The position numbers and the translations under genes are program-made. A stretch of 64,000 nt of DNA from Symploca sp. SIO2E9 (lineage in GTDB: Bacteria; Cyanobacteriota; Cyanobacteriia; Cyanobacteriales; Coleofasciculaceae): the NCBI GenBank assembly GCA_010692645.1, contig JAAHGS010000013.1, forward strand, positions 18,741 to 82,740, in the 5' to 3' direction. A model generated the notes under the pieces. The model saw only the letters and a program-made list of their open reading frames with translations, was not told the origin of the DNA and ran no database searches. The first letter of the stretch is position 1. Every line of letters begins with the position of its first letter. Of the stretch, positions 46,623-54,554 are shown piece by piece.

Positions 46623-47328
46623 TCAATCATCAAATTTTTGAGTGTTATTGGTGTTTAATTACCAGTAACCATCTCGTATTTACATATGTAGAGTAGAATA
46701 GATGATTTAGTCTTAACAAGGTTTTGGAAACCTAATTTGATCAATGAGTTGTCTTTAGTCATTACTCAAAACTAATTGCTGAAATTGTCAGCGCTAGGTA
46801 TTAACATCTGTTGGGGATTTGTCTTAGTAAAGCAATTAACTTTCAGTCTTCTGCCCCAATAATATGTTTAGCCGTAGTTTAGAGCAATGGCATAGTCTGT
46901 GACTCTACCTCAAGGCTTAGGCCTTAATATCAGTAAGATCAACAATTTTATGAATAAATCATCCGCATGTAAACAAATGTAACACAAATTATGCCACTCT
47001 TGTTTTGGCAGGCTTAATCTATTGTCAAAGTGCATTTTGATTGTTTTTTTAAGAGAAGGCTTAAAGGGGCAAAAAAAGTTAATTTTGTCCCTTTAACCTT
47101 GATAGCAGTTTCCAATTTAGTGCAATACCTTTAAACCGCCTCCAGATTGAGAACTGGAGTTTTTCTCAGGATGGATAAAAGGCAACAGGCAGCAGAAACC
47201 GGGTGAGCGAAAACTAGAGTGGGGGAACAAGTAAGCAGACGCTCCAGACGCTCCAGACGCGGAGAATTGAAATTCCAACCAAAATGGAGCTCACCCGCAG
47301 AAACCCCTATCGTTGAATCCTGACTTCT
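46623..47328. other. Intergenic region upstream of the WD40 gene
   Basis: About 700 bp, AT-rich, containing the miniature element at 47201-47296 and presumably the promoter of the WD40 gene. No gene or structured RNA is recognisable in the rest. Confidence 0.45.
47201..47296. mobile_element. GGGTGAGC miniature element, copy 1, with 9-bp target duplication
   Basis: The 96-bp element begins GGGTGAGCGAAA and ends GGAGCTCACCC. It is flanked on both sides by the exact 9-mer GCAGAAACC. Internally it carries GACGCTCCA repeats. It is the reverse-complement relative of the element at 48777-48888 and has no coding capacity. Confidence 0.85.
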
Positions 47329-48663
47329 TCAAGACTTACCCATGACTGGAATTTTACCCGTTTCTGCTAAGGCTGGGTTGATACCAAACCAACGGCCTAA
47401 TTCATCTCGATATTCATAGACAAACATACTCCGCAATAAAGTTTGATATTCTTTTTCCCCTTTAACGTGTTGTTGTTGGACAACTTGAGATAGTAACTCC
47501 CATTCCACCTCATCAACTGCCAGAGTGAGGTCATCACGGTAGCCCTTAATCACGCTCTCTAAGCAACTGCGAGAGAAGGGTGGGTCTTCCTGTTGCAAGC
47601 AATTGTATAATAGCCCTAATAAGTTGCGGACATGACCACCACTGATACGGCACATGCGGTCAAGAGTCTCAGGGTGATCAAAAACTTTTTGAATTAATTG
47701 CAGCCGTTGTTGAGGTTTGACCTGAGGAAAAGCCCTTGCCAATACCAACTGCCGCAACAAATCCATACCTTCGGACAATTCACTACCATCTCGTGAGAGT
47801 ATCGGTACCATCGGCAATACCTTGGGAGCAACACCTCCTCCCACCCGATTTTTTAGAGCTTCGTACTCGTTAGAGAACATCAAAGCTAAGGGCAAGGTGT
47901 AGACAACATGACAATTTAAACTACGCAACTGAGAACCACGGTCGATAAAGAGGTATTCTGGTTGCGATCGCTTACCATGTACAGGTCTGGGATCAACCCG
48001 GTCAAGATTATCAATAATTACCACTAAACCTTGTTTGCCGCGCCGCTTTAGTTGCTTAATCCCTTGAGCGAGGACTTCTTCATTAATGGCACTCAAAATG
48101 CTTTGGGTGCGTGGCTCCAGGTGTTGTCTGAGTTGTTCACGCAGCTGAGGGCTGTCTTTAGTTTTGGCAGTTATTTTGCCAATCCCTACAGACAATTCAG
48201 CTTCAGCTGAGAGTTCAATAGGAGTTTGCAGAAAGTTTTTGATGTCGTTGAATAAATTGCTAAAGTACCCTGGTTTCAGGTGAATGCCAATTTCTTCAAG
48301 GCTTTCGCTGACGGATCTGGCAATGCTGAGCAAAATATCGCTGACATCAACATCAGCCATGTCTAAATCTTGAGAGGATTCAAAATAAACTACATGAAAT
48401 TCTTCGAGTTCTAACTGAGCTTTAAGTCGAAACAATTCCGTGGATTTACCACAACCAATATGTCCTGTAAACAGCTGACAGGTAGGTTCATCTGGTGAGA
48501 GGCGGGTGATAGTTCGACCTAAAGCTTCGATAATCTTGCCACCACGTACAGAAGAAAAATCTATATAGTACTGGGAGTCAGATGGATTACCCATAACTAA
48601 GGTTTTAGCAGGGTTACAAGCTTTGAAAAATGTTGGTAGATGCAGTTTCATGGTCATATTCAT
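47329..48663 (-). CDS. P-loop ATPase of unknown function
   Basis: The start is uncertain: GTG at 48684 and ATGs at 48663, 48657 and 48651 are all possible, without a clear ribosome site; 48663 is used. The fold is an AAA/STAND-like NTPase with Walker A TGHIGCGKSTELFRLKAQL and Walker B GLVVIIDNLDRVDP. Later come a YTLPLALMFSNEYEALKNRVGG segment and RISGGHVRNLLGLLYNCLQ, typical of the helical lid. There is no transmembrane helix or repeat sensor. It is bracketed by two copies of the same miniature element in opposite orientation. Cytoplasmic ATP-dependent switch activity is likely; partner unknown. Confidence 0.85.
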   Translation of the reverse strand: MNMTMKLHLPTFFKACNPAKTLVMGNPSDSQYYIDFSSVRGGKIIEALGRTITRLSPDEPTCQLFTGHIGCGKSTELFRLKAQLELEEFHVVYFESSQDLDMADVDVSDILLSIARSVSESLEEIGIHLKPGYFSNLFNDIKNFLQTPIELSAEAELSVGIGKITAKTKDSPQLREQLRQHLEPRTQSILSAINEEVLAQGIKQLKRRGKQGLVVIIDNLDRVDPRPVHGKRSQPEYLFIDRGSQLRSLNCHVVYTLPLALMFSNEYEALKNRVGGGVAPKVLPMVPILSRDGSELSEGMDLLRQLVLARAFPQVKPQQRLQLIQKVFDHPETLDRMCRISGGHVRNLLGLLYNCLQQEDPPFSRSCLESVIKGYRDDLTLAVDEVEWELLSQVVQQQHVKGEKEYQTLLRSMFVYEYRDELGRWFGINPALAETGKIPVMGKS

Positions 48664-48684
48664 GCAGGCGTTGTGAGTATTCAC

Positions 48685-49161
48685 TAATCTTTCGCCAGTC
48701 GCAGGATTTAGCCCTGATTTTTAGCGTCTGCGACTTAGAGTAGACTGTTTGATTGACACTTTAGTATCTTTGCCGAGGGTGAGCGAAATTTTGGTTGGAA
48801 TTTTAATTCTCCGCGTCTGGAGCGTCTGGGCGTCTCCGCGTCTGGAGCGTCTGCTTACTTGTTCCCCCACCCTTTTTTTCGCTCACCCCTTTGCCGAAGG
48901 CAATCGAGTTGGGGAAAAGCAGAGAAACCCCTTCTCAACAAGATACAGCTGATGGTTGTTACCAGAGTCAAGAGAATCAATAGCAGTAGTTGACATAAAT
49001 TACAGCACTATTGAAAAGGAGTGGTTAAATGAGAAAAGTATTGTCGGCTAAGTAGTCAGATGAATACAGTCGCCGGGGTTTCAACCAGCGCCTTTTTACT
49101 CTACCTTTAAGTAAAAACACCATCTTTGAATTTACATCCTTGTTGAACCCGTCGGTAATAG
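48685..49161. other. Divergent region upstream of ftsQ
   Basis: It holds the 112-bp miniature element (48777-48888) and presumably the promoters of ftsQ and of the ATPase. No convincing gene is seen in the rest. Confidence 0.45.
48777..48888. mobile_element. GGGTGAGC miniature element, copy 2, with 9-bp target duplication
   Basis: The 112-bp element has terminal inverted repeats GGGTGAGCGAAA and TTTCGCTCACCC and is flanked by the exact 9-mer CTTTGCCGA on both sides. The interior holds CGTCTGGAGCGTCTG-type repeats. It is present in opposite orientation to copy 1. Confidence 0.88.
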
Positions 49162-50004
49162 ATGGCAAACATTGCATCAGTTTCTCACGCACAAATGGTC
49201 AGCAGGCGCAAAAAGCTACAGCGATCACGCCAGATTAAATCCTGCCAGGCAATTTGGCGCTCTCTACTGGTTGGCGGTATGGCAAGTGGCTTGATTTGGG
49301 CAATTACCTTGCCAGATTGGGTGATTCGCCAGCCGGAACAAATAGTTATAGAGGGCAATAGTCTGCTTTCCAAGCAGGCTATTCGCTCACTACTGCCCTT
49401 GTCCTATCCCCAATCTTTATTGCGAGTTGAACCACAAAATTTAGCTGTTTCCCTAGAGTCTCAAGCTCCCATTGCTGAAGCCACCGTGAGCCGCCAACTG
49501 GTGCCGCCAGGATTGAAGATACGAGTCAAAGAGCGAAGGCCCGTCGCCATTGCTCAACCTAGTGTCACCCAAAGCACTAAAACCACCAATTCTCAAGCTC
49601 AGTTGGGTTTGCTAGATGAAGGTGGTGTCTGGATGCCAGCGAAGAGTTATAGTTCACTTGAAGAAAATCTAGATTTACCCAAACTTAAAATTGTTGGGTC
49701 TTGGAAGCAATATCGCCCTTATTGGAGAGAACTTTACCAAGCCGTCAGTCGTTCTCCAGTCCAAGTTTTCGAGATCGATTGGCAAAATCCAGACAATTTA
49801 ATTCTGAAAACCGATTTAGGAGACGTGCATTTTGGTCCTTACACTTCGCGATTTAGGGAACAACTAGCTATCCTAGACCGTATGCGAGAATTACCGACTC
49901 ATGTGCAACCAAGCCAGATGGCTTATATTGACCTTAACGATCCCGACTTCCCAGCGATTCAAATGACCAAGGGGAATGATCTTGTTGAAACTAGCAATCA
50001 CTAA
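49162..50004 (+). CDS. ftsQ: Cell division protein FtsQ
   Basis: The 280 residues have a basic cytoplasmic N-terminus, one membrane helix (~33-50) and a POTRA domain (PEQIVIEGNSLLSKQAIRSLL, then PIAEATVSRQLVPPGLKIRVKERRPVAIA). The FtsQ beta-domain follows (VFEIDWQNPDNLILKTDLGDVHFGPYTSRFREQLAILDRM). FtsQ/DivIB links early and late divisome proteins in the periplasm. It sits 215 bp before ftsZ, the usual cyanobacterial arrangement. Confidence 0.93.
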   Translation: MANIASVSHAQMVSRRKKLQRSRQIKSCQAIWRSLLVGGMASGLIWAITLPDWVIRQPEQIVIEGNSLLSKQAIRSLLPLSYPQSLLRVEPQNLAVSLESQAPIAEATVSRQLVPPGLKIRVKERRPVAIAQPSVTQSTKTTNSQAQLGLLDEGGVWMPAKSYSSLEENLDLPKLKIVGSWKQYRPYWRELYQAVSRSPVQVFEIDWQNPDNLILKTDLGDVHFGPYTSRFREQLAILDRMRELPTHVQPSQMAYIDLNDPDFPAIQMTKGNDLVETSNH

Positions 50005-50219
50005 TATATATATAGGTCTCCACTCATAACCCTTAGGATACTATAAGTTATTCTGGCTGTGACGACCAGATCTAAAGATTATATTCGGATAATTCCTGCC
50101 AGCTGCTGTTAAAGACGTTGGGTCTGACCTTCGTTGGTTTTTCTATCAACTTACCTTATAGTTAACTCAGATTGTTACCCTTAACTGATAAAGTTAGTTA
50201 ATGACCCTGACCTATTGCA

Positions 50220-51485
50220 ATGACGCTTAATAGTAAACTAAAGCTGGACTATCAAAGCTCTCGTATTAACGGGCAATCCGAACTCTCAGTTGAAGTGGAT
50301 AGTACTCATCCCTTCAATAACTCTGGTCTGCAATTTGGCAAAATGCATGATTCCCAGGGGATACCTAGGGAAGAAACTAGGAGTAACAATATCGTGCCAG
50401 GTAGCGTTGCGAAAATTAAAGTCATTGGTGTCGGTGGGGGTGGCGGTAATGCAGTCAACCGCATGATCGCTAGTGAGGTGGCTGGGGTTGAGTTTTGGTC
50501 GATCAACACAGATGCTCAGGCACTTGCTCAAACAGCTTCCGCCAAACGCTTGCAAATGGGTCAAAAGTTAACACGAGGTTTGGGTGCAGGTGGTAATCCA
50601 GCAATTGGTCAGAAAGCTGCTGAAGAATCTCGAGAGGAAATTGCCCATGCCCTAGAGGGTAGTGATCTAGTGTTCATTACTGCTGGTATGGGAGGGGGCA
50701 CAGGTACAGGGGCAGCACCCATAGTAGCAGAAGTGGCGAAGGAAATGGGTGCCTTAACAGTGGGCGTAGTTACTCGTCCTTTTACCTTTGAGGGGCGTCG
50801 CCGCACCTCTCAGGCAGAAGAAGGGATTGCAGCATTGCAAAGTCGGGTGGACACCTTGATTGTTATTCCTAACAATCAACTTTTGTCGGTTATTCCTGCC
50901 GAGATGCCAGTACAACAAGCATTTACAGTCGCTGATGATATTCTGCGTCAAGGGGTGCAAGGGATCTCTGATATTATTACGATCCCTGGCTTGGTAAACG
51001 TTGACTTTGCTGATGTCAGAGCAGTGATGGCAGATGCCGGTTCAGCTTTAATGGGGATTGGTACTGGTTCCGGTAAGTCCCGCGCTAGAGAAGCAGCCAC
51101 AGCGGCAATAAACTCTCCCCTAATTGAGTCTTCAATAGAAGGAGCTAGAGGGGTTGTTCTCAATATTACTGGCGGTGGTGATCTAACTCTGCATGAAGTC
51201 AACGATGCTGCTGAAACTATCTATGAAGTTGTTGATCCCAATGCCAATATTATTTTTGGAGCAGTTATTGATGATAGGCTCCAAGGTGAGATCGTAATTA
51301 CTGTAATTGCAACTGGTTTCAGTAGTGAGGCTCCCCCTCCACCAGTCAATAAGGAAGCTTCACGTCCAGGAAGGAGATTTTTGGAAACGCCGCCTAGATC
51401 ACCGGCACCGGGGCCAGATCCTAACAATAGAACAACAGGCTTGGATATTCCAGAATTTCTGCAAAGGCGTCGTCCCAAGAGGTAG
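50220..51485 (+). CDS. ftsZ: Cell division protein FtsZ
   Basis: The 421-residue tubulin-like GTPase has the signature [10 protein letters not shown] (in [20 protein letters not shown]), the T7 loop with [11 protein letters not shown] and [16 protein letters not shown] near residue 70. The N-terminal extension of ~60 residues is typical of cyanobacterial FtsZ. The C-terminal tail ends in [14 protein letters not shown], the conserved peptide that binds membrane tethers. It forms the cytokinetic Z-ring. Confidence 0.98.
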   Translation: MTLNSKLKLDYQSSRINGQSELSVEVDSTHPFNNSGLQFGKMHDSQGIPREETRSNNIVPGSVAKIKVIGVGGGGGNAVNRMIASEVAGVEFWSINTDAQALAQTASAKRLQMGQKLTRGLGAGGNPAIGQKAAEESREEIAHALEGSDLVFITAGMGGGTGTGAAPIVAEVAKEMGALTVGVVTRPFTFEGRRRTSQAEEGIAALQSRVDTLIVIPNNQLLSVIPAEMPVQQAFTVADDILRQGVQGISDIITIPGLVNVDFADVRAVMADAGSALMGIGTGSGKSRAREAATAAINSPLIESSIEGARGVVLNITGGGDLTLHEVNDAAETIYEVVDPNANIIFGAVIDDRLQGEIVITVIATGFSSEAPPPPVNKEASRPGRRFLETPPRSPAPGPDPNNRTTGLDIPEFLQRRRPKR

Positions 51486-51665
51486 GGACAACTAAGTCAC
51501 ACTTATAGGGATTTTTGCTATATTTTCTCCTCAAAGCTGAAAGCCGGGGATTTTTTTGGTTATAGGGGGTAAGCAATTTAGTGAAATAAATAGAAATACT
51601 ACCGGTTGCCTCGGAGCCTCAAAACTAGGATTAGTGTAATTTAATAAAATGAAAACTGCTAAGAT

Positions 51666-52484
51666 ATGAGACCCCAAGCTCAATCCAAGGTACCGATTGT
51701 TCTTACAATTGCTGGTTCCGATAGCGGTGGCGGTGCTGGCATTCAGGCAGATTTGAAGACATTTGCCTTTCATTGCGTTCATGGTACTAGTGCTGTGACT
51801 TGTGTAACTTCGCAGAATACTCACAGCGTCACCCGAGTTGATGCTTTACCCAGTGCAGCAGTAGTTTCCCAAATTGAGGCAGTTGTTAGTGATCTTGGCG
51901 TACAAGCGGCGAAAACTGGGATGTTGCTAAACCAAGAAATCATCAACGCGGTGGCATCGATTTGGAAAAGTTTGGGTTTGAATAACCTGGTGGTTGACCC
52001 AGTGATGGTATCACGTAATGGGGATCAACTGATGGATGATTATGCTGTAGCTTGTTTGCGAGATGTAGTGATCCCGATGGCGACGATTGTGACGCCTAAC
52101 CTCTACGAAGCACAACTGCTAAGTGGTTTGGCAATTAATACCCTCGATGATATGCGCATGGCTGCTAAAGGAATTTATCAATTAGGTCCGCAGGCAGTTT
52201 TAGTTAAAGGGGGAGCAATGACTGCTATGGAGCGTGGTGTCGATATCTGGTTTGATGGTAAGGAATTATTGACCCTCGAAACTGAGCTGGTAGAGACATC
52301 TAATACTCATGGTACTGGTTGTACCCTCAGCAGTGCGATCGCTGCAAATCTAGCACTGGGAAAGGAACCACTCACTGCAGTACGATTAGCAAAGGATTAT
52401 GTGACAACTGCTCTGAAGTATGCCCTAGATATAGGTCAAGGCTGTGGACCACTGGGACACTTTTTCCCACTTTTGCAAATTTGA
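51666..52484 (+). CDS. thiD: Hydroxymethylpyrimidine/phosphomethylpyrimidine kinase
   Basis: The 272-residue ribokinase-like enzyme has VLTIAGSDSGGGAGIQADLKTF at the N-terminus, the middle motif KTGML and the C-terminal anion-hole/catalytic motif NTHGTGCTLSSAIAANLALG. It phosphorylates the pyrimidine precursor of thiamine twice. It is 180 bp downstream of ftsZ and probably separately transcribed; the ATG lies at an ATATG following an AT-rich stretch. Confidence 0.95.
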   Translation: MRPQAQSKVPIVLTIAGSDSGGGAGIQADLKTFAFHCVHGTSAVTCVTSQNTHSVTRVDALPSAAVVSQIEAVVSDLGVQAAKTGMLLNQEIINAVASIWKSLGLNNLVVDPVMVSRNGDQLMDDYAVACLRDVVIPMATIVTPNLYEAQLLSGLAINTLDDMRMAAKGIYQLGPQAVLVKGGAMTAMERGVDIWFDGKELLTLETELVETSNTHGTGCTLSSAIAANLALGKEPLTAVRLAKDYVTTALKYALDIGQGCGPLGHFFPLLQI

Positions 52485-52579
52485 AGAAGAAGGAGTCTTC
52501 CAGTCAACAGACAATTTTCGAGATCAAGCTTTGCTAGCTAGGGGTAGTTAAACTATTTTTGCTTGACAGACGTTTTAAT

Positions 52580-53185
52580 ATGCATATGACCTCTCGTTTT
52601 TGGAGCAATACCCCTATGGCAAAACCACTGGCTGAAACTATTAAGCCATCAACAGTAGCTAGTTCCTATCGCCCTTCAGTACCAATTTCAGTCTATCGAG
52701 AATTGGCAGCTGAGTTACACATTGCACAGGCAAGGCTTGAGTCCCTTAACAATCAAAATCAGCATTTAGTCAAACAAAACCAGCAACTGCGCCAGGAAGT
52801 CGAAAAAGTCGTTAAGTCAGCCCAGCATCTACAGCAGGTTGTAGCTTCCTTAGAACCAGTTAGCAAGGAGGGCAAACCTCGTGATGGATCAACTATACCG
52901 TCGCCATCACCGCCAATTGCAACAGCACCTTTGCCTCGAAATGGGGCGGCAACTCCAGAGATTGACTTTTCCAAAGATTCCCGTCAACCGAACACTGTTC
53001 CCTCCCCCTACGGAGAAACATTAGTAATTGAACAGGAAGAAGAACGTTTTCCTCGTTCTAATTCCTCAGAGGGAAGTTCAGATGTCAGCGGCTGGTTGTT
53101 GATTGTAGTTATTATCGTAATTCTCCTGACAGCATTTGGCTCCGGCTTCTTGCTGGTTAAATGGCTCTCTAACAGTAATCGCTAA
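52580..53185 (+). CDS. Coiled-coil protein with C-terminal membrane anchor
   Basis: The ATG at 52580 is preferred over a TTG seven codons upstream. Residues ~40-100 form a coiled coil (LAAELHIAQARLESLNNQNQHLVKQNQQLRQEVEKVV). A Pro/Ser-rich linker follows, and the C-terminus is one membrane helix (WLLIVVIIVILLTAFGSGFLLVKWL). The coiled coil should face the cytoplasm. I recognise no family. The position next to ftsZ/thiD does not prove a link to division. Confidence 0.75.
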   Translation: MHMTSRFWSNTPMAKPLAETIKPSTVASSYRPSVPISVYRELAAELHIAQARLESLNNQNQHLVKQNQQLRQEVEKVVKSAQHLQQVVASLEPVSKEGKPRDGSTIPSPSPPIATAPLPRNGAATPEIDFSKDSRQPNTVPSPYGETLVIEQEEERFPRSNSSEGSSDVSGWLLIVVIIVILLTAFGSGFLLVKWLSNSNR

Positions 53186-53245
53186 TATTCTTAGCGAAGA
53201 AAATTTTAGGCGTTAGTTGTTTGCCAATGATCTCCTCAACAACAA

Positions 53246-53650
53246 TTAGAGATTGGTGGAAATTGCTTGAACTGGACAGGTAGGAATGCACTGCTCGCAG
53301 ACAATGCAACGCGAACGATTAAAGTTAAGCTTAAATGTCTTCTGATCGAGAGTCAGGGCTTGGGTGGGACAGACACCAGTGCATAAGCCGCAATCTACAC
53401 AGGAATCTTCATCAATCACAATCTCACGACCAACCAGGGAAACATTGATTTCAATTGAGCGCATCCACTCAATGGCTGCATCTAACTGATCAATATCGCC
53501 CAAGAGTTCTACCACTAGGGTGCCCATGCGATTGGGTGCAACTTGGGCGCGAATAATATTTGCTGCGACATTGAAATCCTTTGCCAGCCTATAGGTAATC
53601 GGCATCTGAACAGTGTTTTTAGGAAAGATTAGTGTTAACCGTTTTTTCAT
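53246..53650 (-). CDS. NIL-domain 4Fe-4S ferredoxin
   Basis: The 134 residues comprise an N-terminal NIL domain (~1-75: RLTLIFPKNTVQMPITYRLAKDFNVAANI), known from methionine transporter ATPases as a ligand-binding ACT-like fold, followed by two 4Fe-4S binding motifs (CVDCGLCTGVCP and CIVCEQCIPTCP). Such proteins occur widely in cyanobacteria and may serve as electron carriers or sulfur-metabolism accessory proteins. It is monocistronic, divergent from txlA. Confidence 0.92.
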   Translation of the reverse strand: MKKRLTLIFPKNTVQMPITYRLAKDFNVAANIIRAQVAPNRMGTLVVELLGDIDQLDAAIEWMRSIEINVSLVGREIVIDEDSCVDCGLCTGVCPTQALTLDQKTFKLNFNRSRCIVCEQCIPTCPVQAISTNL

Positions 53651-53729
53651 AAATTGTTACAGTAATTTTGGTAGGTACTTTTAGAGCAAGTAGATCAACG
53701 ATATTTAGCACCTGTAAATTTGATTAGCC

Positions 53730-54332
53730 ATGAGAGCGAATTCCTCCGACTTAGAAAACACCTCCCTCCAGAAATCTGAAGCCACCAGTGGCACTAGGAT
53801 CAGAAACTTTCTGATTGCTATGGTAGCGATCGCTCTGAGTGTTACTCTCTTCTTGGGATTGAACACCGAGAATGGTGTAGCTTCCCTTGAAGCCCAAGCG
53901 AAGGAATCGACACCACTGCCAGTAGCACTCAGCAGTAACAAACCAACGTTAATGGAGTTTTACGCTAACTGGTGCACCAGTTGTCAGGCGATGGCGCAGG
54001 ATTTGGGGGAACTGAAACAGCAGTACGCTGACTCAGTAAATTTTGTGATGCTGAATGTAGATAACAGTAAGTGGTTGCCAGAAATCCTTAACTATCGGGT
54101 GGATGGAATTCCCCATTTTGTGTTTTTAGGTGAAGAAGGACAAGTTATCGCCCAGACAATTGGGGAACAGCCCAAAACAATTCTGAAAGCGAATTTAGAT
54201 GCTTTGGTGGCCAGTTTACCACTACCTTATACCCAAGGTGGTGGAGAAGTGTCTGCTTTTGAGGCTCCTGTATCAGCCCAAACAACTAGTCAGGATGATC
54301 CCCGCAGTCATGGTGCTCAAGTTAAGCAGTGA
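53730..54332 (+). CDS. txlA: Thioredoxin-like protein TxlA
   Basis: The 200 residues have an N-terminal membrane anchor (~26-48, FLIAMVAIALSVTLFLGL) and a thioredoxin domain with active site WCTSC in LMEFYANWCTSCQAMAQDL, the cis-Pro in GIPHFVFL and a C-terminal extension. This matches TxlA/HCF164, which delivers reducing equivalents in the thylakoid lumen or periplasm for cytochrome assembly. Confidence 0.88.
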   Translation: MRANSSDLENTSLQKSEATSGTRIRNFLIAMVAIALSVTLFLGLNTENGVASLEAQAKESTPLPVALSSNKPTLMEFYANWCTSCQAMAQDLGELKQQYADSVNFVMLNVDNSKWLPEILNYRVDGIPHFVFLGEEGQVIAQTIGEQPKTILKANLDALVASLPLPYTQGGGEVSAFEAPVSAQTTSQDDPRSHGAQVKQ

Positions 54333-54433
54333 AAGTTATCTTTGAGCCTTAATGCGCGAATGGGTAGGTGTTTTTGAGGATGGGTGGAAATTTGGGGCTG
54401 TGTTCTTTGTTAGGCAAGGGTTTGGGACTCATT

Positions 54434-54554
54434 TTTCAGCGCTATATAATCCCGATCAGGGATTGAAACTCTTGAAAAGAAACAAACTTGATTAGCTGTT
54501 CGTCTATTACCTCAGTGTTTTCAGTGGTATATCATCCCGATCAGGGATTGAAAG
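54434..54554 (+). CRISPR. Degenerate two-repeat CRISPR-like relic
   Basis: Two 36-bp repeats (54434-54469 and 54519-54554) match at 32 of 36 positions. They share ATCCCGATCAGGGATTGAAA, the usual 3' end and palindrome of cyanobacterial CRISPR repeats. The intervening 49 bp would be a long spacer. No cas genes or further repeats are present, and the second repeat ends directly before the ATG at 54555. It may be a relic rather than a working array. Confidence 0.5.
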
